The position numbers and the translations under genes are program-made. A stretch of DNA of 64,000 nucleotides from Artemisia argyi (Eukaryota; Streptophyta; Magnoliopsida; Asterales; Asteraceae): positions 1,086,501 through 1,150,500 of the forward strand of contig CM060703.1 of the NCBI GenBank assembly GCA_030686995.1, given 5' to 3'. Under the pieces are notes generated by a model. That model was not told the DNA's origin. It saw only the letters and a list, made by a program, of their open reading frames with translations, and did no database searches. Of this stretch, positions 1 to 10,769 are shown piece after piece; position 1 is the first letter of the stretch, and each line of letters opens with the position of its first letter.

Positions 1-1765
1 AAATTTCACAAAAGTATTCACTTTTATGATTTTCAGCCGGGACGTAACTTATTCTCATAGGGTGCTTGTCATACTTATGCCTTATTTCACGAGGCAAAAA
101 CAAAGCACACCCGACATGCACAAAAACATTAAAACAAGTGTCACAAGCGAATGAACCTCGAGAATTAGAAATGTAACCTTTACAAATAAGACACGATCTG
201 TTGTACCTTGTTTTGAAAGAACTGGAAAGGAGGTGATCACCTGAATGAGCTTCGTGTGTGATGTTTTGAGGCATGAAACTACAAGTAACATCAATATGAT
301 AATCACATTCAACACAACTGTAGACAAACCCATTACACCAAATACCACAAACTTCGCATTTAAACACGGATAAAAACTTATTAGGGGCATTTGAATGGAG
401 AATGAGTGTATGTTCGGGGTGACCTGGGTATTTTTCTACTTGAGTAGGAAGCTGGGTGCACCACTCATGCAGAACAAAGTTACAGTCGTCATTGACACAC
501 TTGTAAAATGGAACACTTGTGACTGGTCTAACACACGCATTGCATAATAGTTGAACCCTCTTCATTGGGTTATGACAAGATATAACTGCAGTTTTTGTGG
601 AAGTTGATGTGCTTGTAATATCGTTGCATTCTGTACGGACCAGAATTAGGGGGTGTGGATGAAAGTTGTGTTTTACGTTCCCCTCATCTGCTCCAAATGT
701 TCCATGTTCAACTAGTTTAGCAAACATGTGTTTTGGTATGCTGTAACTTTCATCAGGGAATGGGAGATGGAGGAGATCCGGATATTTAGAATCTTCATAA
801 TTTTTTATGATGACCATCATAATTTTTTCGGTACCTAGTAAACAAAAATTGTGGTTAAAATGAGAAGCTAAATTGTCGGACTATCAAAAAGTATAAACAC
901 TCATAGTATCTGACTTACCTCTTGATGTAGCACAAGGAATATGTGCATAGTATCTGCATTTTTCACATTTATAAATCCAGGTGTTTGCACTCCATTTAAA
1001 ATCTCTTTTACATACCCTACACTTAGGATAATATTGATCTATCTGATCTTTTCGGGGGAAGGAATAAGAAAGGATGAGCGGGTGAGGATGAGAGAAAACG
1101 TCATTTGTAGCATTTTGTATCATGAGATTTTCTGGTAGGAAAGCACAGTCACTGTGGATGAAGAGGCCAAAACACGTTGTACATATATAAAAAGTACCTT
1201 CGTGTTTCTTACCACAAGCGTTACATTTGGATAAAAGTGGTTCAAGGGTAGCCGCTAATGGGTGCCGATGGCTAGGGTGATAAATCAGCCGGTCTTCTAC
1301 AGAGGCTATAGCGCAATTACCATGAATTAGAAATTCACACCCTGAACAGCAGTAACAGAGCCCAACAGCATCATTTCTTCCACATAAAACACAAAAACGT
1401 GGTTTGGCAAGATTGGTGAAAATAACATGTGTGCGAGTTAAGTGAAATAAAGTAAGAGTATGAGCAGGGTGGGATGTGTGTTTTAATGTAATGGGAAGCT
1501 CGCCGCAGAATTTATGGAGCGAGTAGTCACATGAATGGGCGCACTCATAGTAATATCTGTGAAACCAACTGATTTCCTTACGACACCGATCACATCGACG
1601 ACATCGAAAGTTTTGACGTGTAACTAGCTCACCACCGCCATTGTCATCATCATCGTCGTCATCATCGTCATCATATTTTTCTTTGTGTAGTGGATAGTTT
1701 GGTTGCAAATCAATGAGATTGAGTGGATGCTCGTGTTCAAGGATCTCCTCCTCCATTCTATACAT
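1..1765 (-). CDS. DC1 (C1-like) zinc-finger protein, 3' end outside window
   Basis: Exon 1 is 919-1765 and exon 2 runs from 834 off the left edge. The intron 835-918 has GTAAGT/TACTAG borders and joins AGA-G|GT-ACC in frame. The start could be Met at 1765 or the Met three codons later; the paralogue at 34230 favours the short N-terminus ending in ILEHEHPL. Exon 1 opens with an acidic run of about ten Asp (residues 33-42) and then has four His/Cys modules, including HPSHRHPL..CNACGKKHEGTFYIC..C..FIHSDC. Exon 2 adds at least three more, e.g. HPEHTLILH..CEVCG..C..CDYHIDVTC. DC1 modules are Cys/His zinc-binding folds related to the protein kinase C C1 domain. This plant family is large, and several members have been linked to stress and defence responses; the ligand here is unknown. 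The reading frame is open throughout, so the gene looks functional. A truncated relative lies about 32 kb away in the same orientation. Confidence 0.88.
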
Positions 1766-1798
1766 TGTTTATTACTCTTTTAGATGTGTAGTGTTTGC

Positions 1799-1815
1799 AT
1801 TATAGATTTATAGAC
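1799..1815 (-). promoter_or_regulatory. Putative TATA box of the DC1 gene
   Basis: On the minus strand CTATAAATCTATAA lies about 35-50 bp before the first ATG at 1765. The position suits a short 5' leader. The paralogue at 34230 has lost this exact motif. Based on sequence alone. Confidence 0.35.
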
Positions 1816-1847
1816 AAGGGTTATCCTTGTTTTATGGAGACCCAAAA

Positions 1848-2400
1848 AGAGTATATATTCTTTACTTATTTGCAAAGTTTTGCATATTTGGTGATTTTAC
1901 ATTCTTTATTAAAGACCAAGTTAGCAAATAAACTCTTTTTCTTTAGAATAAAGTAAAGTAAAAATCACAAAGCAAAATCTAATATGCTAAACCTTGCCAA
2001 TGAGAAAAGAATATACACTCTAAAGCATGATAGATAAAAAAAACTAGCTGGAAGGAAAATGGAAAAAGTAGATGAAGATGAAGATGAAGATGAGAGAAGA
2101 AAGAGAGATAATTTTAAATATTTTTAAATTATCTATCTGAATTTGTGTTTTGTCTTGTGGCATGTCTGTTTCTATATTTCTTTTCTCCTTTTTTGTCAAA
2201 TAAAAGCTCAATAAGTTTAATTTATTTAATTTATTTTTTTTAATTGAGCTTATAATTTTAGAAAGTCATTCACTAATTCGGTAAATTGTATTTTAAAAAG
2301 AGAAAACAAGTTGATACGAGATTTTACATATACTATGATATTTTGTGGCGTAAATAATTTTGATTATGGTATAGTGATTTAGTTTTCGAACTAGTTAGGC
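1848..2400 (-). repeat. DC1-upstream AT-rich module, copy 1
   Basis: Lies directly upstream of the DC1 gene. Recognisable blocks are CATTCTTTATTAAAGACC, CTCTTTTTCTTTAGAATAAA, CTAAACCTTGCCAATGAG, a GAAGATGAAGATGA run and GTTTTCGAACTAGTTA. The same ordered blocks recur at 2441, 34320, 35165, 43228, 45009 and 46524. No coding potential was seen. Confidence 0.75.
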
Positions 2401-2440
2401 TATGTTTGACAAAAGTAGCAGTGAGCAATAGTAGCTTTGA

Positions 2441-2945
2441 GCTTATAATAATTTTACATTCTTTATTAAAGACCAAGTTAGCAAATAAACTCTTTTTCTT
2501 TAGAATAAAGTAAAGAAAAAATCACAATGCAAAATTTAATATGCTAAACCTTGCCAATGAGAAAAGAATATACACTCTAAAACATATAGATAAAAAAAAA
2601 CCAACCAGGTGGAAGAAAAATGAAAAAAGTAGATGAAGATGAAGATGAGAGAACAAAGAGAGAATTGAAATACTATTTTTAAATTATCTCTGAATTTATG
2701 TTTTGTCTTTTGGCATGTGATATAACTGTTTCTTTATTTCTTTTTTCTTTTTTGTAAGATAAAAACTCAATAAGTTTAGTTTTTTCTATTAATTGAGCTT
2801 ATAATTTTAGAAAGTCATTCTCCAATTCGTAAATTGTATTTTAAAAAGAGAAAATAAGTTGAAACGAGATTATATATATGCTATGATTTTTTTGGCGTAA
2901 ATAATTTTGATTATGATATAGTAATTAAGTTTTTGGCAGTGGGTT
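2441..2945 (-). repeat. DC1-upstream AT-rich module, copy 2 (tandem)
   Basis: Direct tandem copy of the preceding module beginning at ACATTCTTTATTAAAGACCA. It is slightly shorter, with small indels in the GATGAAGATGA run. No DC1 coding sequence follows it. Confidence 0.75.
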
Positions 2946-3065
2946 CATACCTCATGGATTAGTCGGCCAAAATATCGAAAACTATGATTACCCCAAAAAA
3001 AACAATCTTATCAATAACGCAACAATTTTGCAAACTTGAATCTGTTAGAATGGTGAACTCGTTGG

Positions 3066-3350
3066 CATGGCCGTCTCATGAATTTATGAAATTTTTGAGG
3101 GCCCTGGACGAAATTAAATAATGAGCCCTTTCGATAAAGAATGTTATATAAAAGTGTCACTATTTATAAGATATAATGCAATATTGCAACTAGTTAGCTA
3201 AACTTTCTAACATATTATTCATTTAAGATACTTTCTCATCTAAATACTTTTTTCTTTGTGAAAAATATGCGTACACATGCATATAATTATTAACGGGACA
3301 AACATTGAGTCCCTTAAAAAATTTTGGGGACACCCTCAAAGCCGGCCCTG
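3066..3350. mobile_element. hAT-type MITE (285 bp)
   Basis: The ends are imperfect inverted repeats: CATGGCCGTCTCATG on the left and, on the complement of the right end, CAGGGCCGGCTTTGAGG. The 8-bp flanks CTCGTTGG and CTCGTTGA differ by one base, the size expected of a hAT target duplication. It has no transposase. The ends resemble those of the element at 43974-44669. Confidence 0.75.
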
Positions 3351-3741
3351 CTCGTTGATTTAACTTTATTAGTGACCAATAATTATAAAATACAGAATTA
3401 GCATAAACTTAACTCTAATAGACCTTAAGCTCATAAATTGTTTGGGCCAACTAATAATTATCTATCACTTAACAGAATGCTCAAGATTCTTCTGAAAAAT
3501 CCTATGTTATCCATGAAGGTTCAATAAGCTAACATTAAATATTCTTTAGTGTCATGTAAAGTGTAGAGTGTACATTCTTTATGTAAGTATCTAGAAGTCT
3601 ATTTATTTCTTGGGACGTGGTCTCAATTATGCATGTAAATAGAATCCTTGCCCTACATTTTGGGATACTAAGCCCTAGATTTTGGGATACTAATAGTATA
3701 ACTAGAGTTGTTTTTTCTTTCTTTCAAACCTACACTTCAAT

Positions 3742-3744
3742 AAA

Positions 3745-3838
<94 letters not shown>
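3742..3838. repeat. poly(A) followed by (TA)n microsatellite
   Basis: About 20 A residues run into about 38 TA units. Open frames crossing it on both strands encode only Lys/Ile/Tyr runs and are not genes. Confidence 0.95.
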
Positions 3839-3841
<3 letters not shown>

Positions 3842-4570
3842 GAAAAGAAAAAAAGATTTATACATATCATTCTTTGAAAGCGAGATAAGTTCAAAACAAA
3901 AGGAACACCCCATCTAACTATTAAAGTAGAAGAAGATGTAACGAGCGATTGAATGGCAATTTTGTTGTTTTGTCGCCTAGTCCTCAAGAACGATAACTAG
4001 AAATTCTTCGACCACGATGGAATATTAGTTACAACTTACAACTACAATGACCATTTATTTTAAAAGAACACATCGAGAAAAAAAATAATAAAATAATAAA
4101 AAAAATAATTGTTGGAGAAACATTTGCAAATTTACTATGACATAGGTAGTTGAGGGAACAGATAGTATCACTCAAATTACCCTATTTTATTCTGAAATCG
4201 CCTACGATACTAGGACCAATACGTCAAAAATGGGTTTGTGCCGCACGTGTTGAACGATCCACTCTACATAGGTGTGGGCTTATAGGGCTCTACTTAAAGA
4301 ACCTTACAACTTACAACACAATTTCATAAACCATGACAATGCCCATATATTTGTTATTATGGACAATTTTTGCAATGCATTAAACTTATACTACTTGAAA
4401 TCTAGCTCTACAAGTTTACATATGCGGTCACTAAATATCTTGAAAGAAGTTCATTATATGGAACCAAAGCCATTCCAAAATCTTTAAAACAGACAAGTTC
4501 CCTCCCCACAAGCCCAAATCGATCAATCAAATCAATCAAATCGATCTACACAAAATCATCATCTCAGTCG
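3839..4570. other. Intergenic, nothing recognised
   Basis: AT-rich sequence between the TA microsatellite and the SKP1-like remnant. A 71-codon plus-strand frame at 4272 has no recognisable motif and ordinary intergenic composition, so it is not called. Confidence 0.5.
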
Positions 4571-4957
4571 TCAAAACCAAAACCAAACATCCTCCAACCG
4601 CCTTAGTATGACCTCTTGATCATTACTTAATACTCCACCCCCCAAACCCAGATGATCGCGAAACCCCTCGAACGTAAAAACATTGTGATAAGTCTCCACC
4701 ATATTAATAACAAAAACATGGAGCAACGTTTCAATTCCTAGATGGACACCGATGCACGCTAAATCAAACTTGTCCATTGGATTGACTATGTTTTCACCAA
4801 ATTCATTATCGAAATCAACCTCATCTCTAACACCATGAACGTAGTGATGATACCGAATGAATGCAATAACCGCTTCGATAGTGTTTTGAGAGAATGGTAA
4901 ATCAATCACAGTCCCGTCCACAAAACCATTGACTAGTCTCTTAACAAACTCGGATTA
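4571..4957 (-). pseudogene. SKP1-like (ASK) C-terminal remnant
   Basis: The frame from about 4957 down to the stop at 4571 follows the SKP1 layout: a VNGFVDGTVIDLPFSQNTIEAVIAF segment like the central PLPN..ILAKVIEY strand, then FDLACIGVHLGIETLLHV matching the LFEL..AANYL.I..LL helix, then FEGFRDHLGL, and an ending RRLEDVWF where SKP1 has R.ENQWAF. SKP1 links cullin to F-box proteins in SCF ubiquitin ligases through this region. The N-terminal BTB-like half is missing. A TAA stop lies just upstream in the same frame and there is no suitable ATG. A possible small exon (MDKRKVSKDMRRQNL) near 5110-5172 is separated by a long A tract and does not match SKP1. I read this as a diverged, truncated copy; a fast-evolving Skp1-like gene with an unseen first exon is less likely. 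Confidence 0.6.
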
Positions 4958-5056
4958 GTGTCCTAACAAAATAAATCGATGTAATGAACTACACCATCCA
5001 ATAAATTCCTCAAACCAACTGCAAATTAATAAAACAACAAACAATCCAATACTATT

Positions 5057-5108
<52 letters not shown>

Positions 5109-5524
5109 ACCTTGGATAACTGCACTTAGGTTTTGCCTTCTCATATCTTTGCTTACTTTCCTCTTATCCATTTCACTTATAACTGGGCACTATTAAATCT
5201 TTCAACGTTCTGCACATATAATATACAAGAAACATGACAAAAGTTCTATACGAAACACCATTTAGCTAAAGAACAAACCAAAAGATCTCAACCATCCATT
5301 CCCCTTCCATCCAACGGTGTAGATTAATTATGATTTAAAAATAAAAATAGCCTGAGGGGCATTTTAGTCAAACCACCCCAATCTAATATTTTCCACTTCA
5401 CACACACACATCCCGTTTTACACACACACACACATGATTATTTTTCTCTCCTTCCCCCAATTCGTAACCCTAACCACCAAATCCACCGTCAAACCACCGC
5501 TAAATCATTATTCATTCCATTAAA
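4958..5524. other. Spacer with 45-bp poly(A) tract and CA-rich leader
   Basis: Contains an uninterrupted A tract at 5061-5105. Around 5398-5434 is a CA-repeat-rich stretch and a pyrimidine-rich region that reads as a 5' leader for the gene starting at 5525. Confidence 0.6.
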
Positions 5525-5609
5525 ATGGGCATACGACTTGAAATTGCTCAATCTAAAGACTGTTCGTTGGCGGAATCGGATCAAAATAAGATTCTAAATG
5601 TCGATTCTG
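5525..5609 (+). CDS. First exon of a split gene of unknown function
   Basis: Starts ATGGGCATACGACTTGAAAT after an ATTCCATTAAA context and ends GTCGATTCTG before GTATAT. It encodes 28 codons (MGIRLEIAQSKDCSLAESDQ...) plus one base. The best acceptor is at 26541 (TTGATATAG|GTAAAATTTTG). Joining the two gives ..NVDSG-KILNPTSF.. in frame, with the split Gly codon G|GT restored. Once the two dated retrotransposons are subtracted, the intron is only about 0.8 kb, a normal size, which supports a single gene. I do not recognise the protein. Unseen small exons within the intron remain possible. Confidence 0.55.
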
Positions 5610-6252
5610 GTATATTTTTGTCTCATTTTTTTAAATCGATCATTATTTTGAAGTTTTGTGATCGATTAGATTATTTTGTGAATGTATTATCTTATTTTGT
5701 GGTTGTATTAGCTTATTGTGTTATTGAATCAGTGTTTGGATTAGGTTATATCAGCGAGTAGATTAGATTTTAGGATTAGTTTATTTTTTGTGATGGAATG
5801 ACTGTTTGGATTAGCTTATTTTTGTTATGGGAATGACTGTTTGAATTAGCTTATTTTTCTGATGTAGTTAGTTGTTATGCTTTACTTAAAATGAAATAAG
5901 CTTTATATTTTTGGCTTATTTTTTTTTGATGTGATAGGCATAAGAAGATAAGCAAATGGGATTGTCAGTGAGTGTAAGAATAATCACATGAGATTCACAC
6001 TGAATCCCATGGGATTCACATAGAATGAGTGTTTGGATTATCTTTTAGGAATCAGTAGATTAGCTTTTAGGATTAGCTTATTTTTGTGATTGAACGACTG
6101 CTTTGGATTAGCTTATTTTTTGTGATTTTAAATGAAATAAGCTTTATATTTTTGGCTTATTTTTGTGATGGAATACGGATAATAAGATAAGCAAATGGTG
6201 TTTTTAGTGAATGTTATGAGAAATTGCAAATCCCTTGGTTACATCATGTGCA

Positions 6253-8437
6253 TGACTCCTCCTAAACTAACCAGTCAACCGGGTGCGGTCAATAGGTCAA
6301 CCCAGGAGAAAGTGCAAGATAACCGGTGAAGAATAGGGTTTCCCCGGGTCGTTATGTCCCGACGAGGTGTGATGGTACTGAAACGGGTTTGTGATCGGGT
6401 GATTTGAATAGAAAAAGAATTCTTGAATTTTACAACTACGAATAGCAAATATAAACTAAAAAGCAACGATTAAGCATATAAAGCAAGCACGTAAAGCATA
6501 AATAAGCAAAAGCGAAAAATTAAAGCAAAGATAAGAAAACTAGTAGCAAGTAAATAATCTAAAGTTAACGATAAAGAAATAACAACTAAAAATAATAAAC
6601 TATATTATATTAAGAAAGCAAATAAGAAATATATGATAAAAAGATATACTTGTTAAGCAAATTATCACGATCCTTAAGTGTGGTTTATTATTTCAATTAA
6701 GTGCTCTTATTGGTGAATTAATATCTCTTACGAATAAATATTTTCTCACAACGTTGGTTTATTTTGAAAACAATCTTTCATAAATAGATATCAATATCTA
6801 AATTAAAACCAAATTATTTTCACGGCTTTTGCCCGCTCAAACAACCAAAATTTCAATCTAAGTAACTTAAAATTACTAAACAATATATTTTTTTTTAACT
6901 TTTATAGAACCATACTTAATTCACGAAATAATTTACTCAACAAGTATATAAAAAGTCTACTCACTAATCATGACTACTAAGATAACAATAACAATAACAA
7001 TAAATCCAACAATACTAAACATATTTCTAAACTGACATATATAAATTACTCGCACATAATAAAAAGTACACCACAAGCAACAAATAAAGCAACAATAACT
7101 ACTAAGCTAAACATCACAATAAATATAAACATACTAAAAATAAAAAGATAAAAGGGGTAGAGATAACCAAATGAGATGAAAAGTATAAAGACGGCTAGAT
7201 GAGACCCGCTCGATAACCATATACTTCAAAACCCATTTAATAGCCCCATTGATTTAAATCCAATATCGCCCCTAATCCTTTCACTGATCATCGTGACTAA
7301 TTTATTTGCCATCTAGCTTTTATCAAAAATAAATTTTAGAGATAAAAACATGGATAAAATAAAAGTATTGACTACTAGCTAAACACAAGAACTATTTGAT
7401 GAAATGAAAAGAAAAATATGACGTAGTTATACATTGATAGATAAAAAAAATGTGGAATAAACTAAAGGACCCATTAAATGAAGAAAAGTAGAATGATGAT
7501 AACCAAATGACTAAGTAAAACTAGTGATTAATGTAAAATGATTTAATGTAAAAATGAGAACATTAATTAAAAAAAAAAGAAGTGCTGGAGTGCCAAAACC
7601 AAAACAAACTAAATGAAAAGTACTACTGATTTATAAAATTGAACTGATGTTTGGTGAAAAATGAAGAAAGGATGTTTGTGGCTTTTGGGTGATGAACCGA
7701 CCCCCTGGAAGATAAATGTTGGCTTCGGAATTCTCTGGAAAAAACTATGACTACAAATCTACAACCAACATTAAACTAAGTAAAAGCAACTTCTTATTAA
7801 ATGATATTTTGTAGATTATGGATTCAAGAATTAAAATAAATAGATGTTGTAAATTACGAGCATATATAAAGAACAATAAGCAGTTAAAATGATATTAAAT
7901 GTTTGATACAATACTAGAAAGAAAAACGGCGCATAAAAAAAATATTTACATCCCTTTGCTAGGTTACCTAAGTGATGTATTTATAGCCACCAACCTTAAA
8001 CCCTACAAAATATCTCTCTACATTATAGAAACTAAAATAAAACTTCAAATGGTGTATAGCTGTCTTGGACACGTGGGAGGAGTTTGGGCTTTATCTTATA
8101 GTCTTCAATTATGTGCCATGTTTGGGTTTATAATTTGGACTAGGCCCATTCTGTTTTGGAGCAGCTTCGGTTAAGGGTTAAGCATAGTTTTGGATTTAAT
8201 ATCACAGAACTATATTCGGGGTTGACCTAGACTCTATCTTTAATATCACAGCTGCTCCATTGCTATCTAGTCGCTCAAAACTTCATGCTTTCGCTTAAAG
8301 TTGTATGTTTTCGCTCAGTTTTCAATCCTTCGTACCTGAAACACATAAAAACAAAAAACCAAGGATATCTGCAGTATATTTGGGCCTATTTGGTCATCAA
8401 GATGGGTATAAAATGATGAGTATTTACACACTCATCA
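6253..8437 (-). repeat. 3' LTR of the LARD (element orientation)
   Basis: 2,185 bp with the same TGACTCC..CTCATCA ends as the partner LTR, bordered on the left by the target duplication GTGCA. A related but diverged stretch (GGGTCGTTATGTCCCGACGA) also occurs inside the element near 10840. Confidence 0.93.
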
Positions 8438-8449
8438 ATTCCCCACACT
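8438..8449 (-). promoter_or_regulatory. Polypurine tract of the LARD
   Basis: Minus-strand AGTGTGGGGAAT abuts the 3' LTR. Similar AGTGTGGGG blocks at about 9930-9942 and 10206-10218 may be relics of duplicated polypurine tracts. Confidence 0.65.
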
Positions 8450-10299
8450 AAACTATTGCTAGTCTCTAGCAATCCAATCATATGAAGTAATGAAAGAATA
8501 TCAAGTATACCCCATTTCGACTTTTTATTCAATGCAAGACTTTTAAACTGGAACATAAGTAAACAAAATGCTTGATTTTTCAAAAGCGGTATTATGGAAC
8601 GGGATTCACACAAACTGGGTGTCTCCAGGGAATTGTAATCGTCATCCTCTTTTTATACTCCCAACTAAGTTCAAAAACACTTGCGCAAATGTTTTTGTAA
8701 AAATGCTAACACTACTTATATTAATAATCTGTGTAAGACAAGTCTTAACTTTTTACTCCCGCAATTTATAAAGTTTAGGTGTGTGTGTGCTTATTTTCAA
8801 AAGTTTGACCACCAAAAATCAGAGCTCATTATGGTTGTCATTTATTTAAGCCCAATCCTAACTCACCGGGAACCTCAAAAATTTAAGAGTCAAAAAGAGC
8901 CTTTTCCATGTAGCGGCTTTCTTCTCGGCACATCCCAACCAGTTGGTTTAGGTGACCAGGCTTTTGACACCCCACAGAGAATAGTACCGGAATTGGCGGG
9001 ATTTCGATTCAAAGATTTTTGATATCTCCGACACATTAAAATCAAAACTTAAATAGATAACAACAAACAATTATTTAGAGATTAAAGATTCAAAGGTGAC
9101 ATCACTCCATGTTGCGACTTTCTTCTCAGCTTGTCCTTTTTGCCGAGGCTTAGGAGGCTAGGTTTTTACACCCTCGAGAATAGTATCGGAGCTTTCGGGG
9201 TCTTTGACTTCGACAATCTCTAAATTCCCACTTAGTCGTTACACAAAATCAACGAATACTAGCTCAACTTTCTATTTAAATCTGAGAACAAGCAACTTCT
9301 ATTTATTTATTCTAATTCTATTCAACACATTTTTTTTTTCATTTTCTCATTTTTCAATTTTTTTTTCTTTTCTTTTCATCATCATTTTTTTTTTCTTTTT
9401 CATTTTTTTTTTATATCATACTCAAAATTTTGCATCATTCAGCAATTTTACATTACTTCGTTTTGCAATCTTATTCATTTTTAAGGAAGTTGTTTGTTCC
9501 AAAATTTAAATACAAATTTGAACTAGTACTCTATATTAACCTTGCATACAAACTTGTTTACATAACGAAAACTTTTAATGGTCAAAAGTTTGAAAACAGC
9601 ACGTATTTAGATCCAATTAGGAGCTACTGGGAGAAAAAGCCACAAATTACTTATATAAGCTCTAAAGAGAACCAACTACTCTACGCTTAGCATTTTCATT
9701 TGCACAATTCGTTAAGAATTTAGTCTAAAAAGTTAAGGAAGCAGCCAGATCAACACTCTGGCAGAGTCAGGATTCCCCTTGTTCTAACCTAATCAAGACT
9801 AAACAACTTCTTTTATTATATTTTTGTATGTAAAGCACTTTTCTTTTTATCATTTTTTTTTTTAATTTTGCCAAAAACGGAGGTACTAGGGCACTAACAG
9901 GTACAATATATGTGACAAATTCGACAGAATTCCCCCCACACTTAGAATTGAATATTGTCCTCAATATTCAAAGTCCCGGCTATTATGCCGACTCTTTGAA
10001 CGGAAAAAGGCAATACTAATGTCTAAGTGTGAAACGGAAATCTGTTTTTCACAAAAAGGACTAAAAAGATATCCTTGAAATAAACGTTAGCAAAAGGATA
10101 GGATATTGACCGGCTGGATTGAAAACAGGCGCGTCAATCATCACGATCCAAAGGGTACCTGCAAACATGAGCAAACAAAACATGGCAAGCAACAGCAGAG
10201 GAAACTCCCCCACACTTAGTGTTAGAAATAAGAAAGAAGATAGATAGCATGGGTGAAAACCCATGTGATGCTAATGTTTTTGTTTACCGAGTCACTAGC
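8450..10299 (-). other. LARD 3' non-coding interior
   Basis: No coding potential. It holds two related paragraphs (about 8905-9010 and 9110-9215) sharing GAGAATAGTA(C/T)CGGA, a T-rich stretch near 9330-9420, and a CCCCCACACTTAG block followed by TGTCCTCAATATTCAAAG near 9930-9975. The last resembles the sequence that follows pol in other gypsy elements, suggesting pol was deleted from an ancestor. Confidence 0.5.
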
Positions 10300-10765
10300 T
10301 TGACTCGACCCCGAATTCATTGGTTCATGGGGAAGCAACATGTGGAAGAGACAATCTCCATCGGACTTTCATTCAAGATGTTTGGACAAACATTTGAAGC
10401 ACGTGAAAGTTCCACACCGATGAGATATACAGACCCTGGCTTTACCTAGAATGGTAAATTGGAATGTCGGGGTCAAAGACAGTGTCTTCATTCCCGAAGG
10501 AGTGAAGAACAGGAGAAGTCACCCGGTAGGTGAAGAATGGGAGGAAGATCTTGATGACAATCAAGATTGACTCATCATCATCAGAAAGAGAATTCATAAT
10601 TGGTATAGCATGAATCTCATCAGTGAAGCTCATATGATCTAGACATATTATGGGAGGGAGGGTTGGGATTTTGATATCAAGCAAATTCTCAGGGTTGAGA
10701 ATATTTCCCTCCGGAACACAAAGATCATCTTTGTCTAGATCAATGATTGAGGCAAAAGCAGTCAA
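10300..10765 (-). pseudogene. Remnant of a gypsy-associated acidic protein, C-terminal part
   Basis: The 107-codon frame 10442-10765 (..EGNILNPENLLDIKIPTL.., ..VIKIFLPFFTYRVTSPVL.., ..FGNEDTVFDPDIPIYH) has the composition and phrases of the proline/acid-rich protein encoded by gypsy-like elements of Anthemideae. Homology appears to continue in shifted frames to about 10300 (SPMEIVSSTC-like). It would follow the gag-like frames at 14427-17855 in element order and is separated from them by an inserted block. It is not functional alone. Family resemblance is from memory. Confidence 0.55.
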
Positions 10766-10769
10766 CTAA

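Noticed and set aside
82..390. 102-codon minus-strand frame at the left edge
   Set aside because: It is a shadow of DC1 exon 2, whose Cys/His modules read in another frame.
3617..3987. Open frames on both strands over the TA microsatellite
   Set aside because: They encode only Tyr/Ile and Lys/Phe runs from (TA)n and poly(A).
7899..8174. 91-codon frame duplicated at 19689
   Set aside because: Both lie in the LARD LTRs; no protein-like features and a frame difference at the end.
10219..10449. 76-codon plus-strand frame inside the LARD
   Set aside because: The opposite strand carries the degraded continuation of the element's protein; the plus frame is a shadow.
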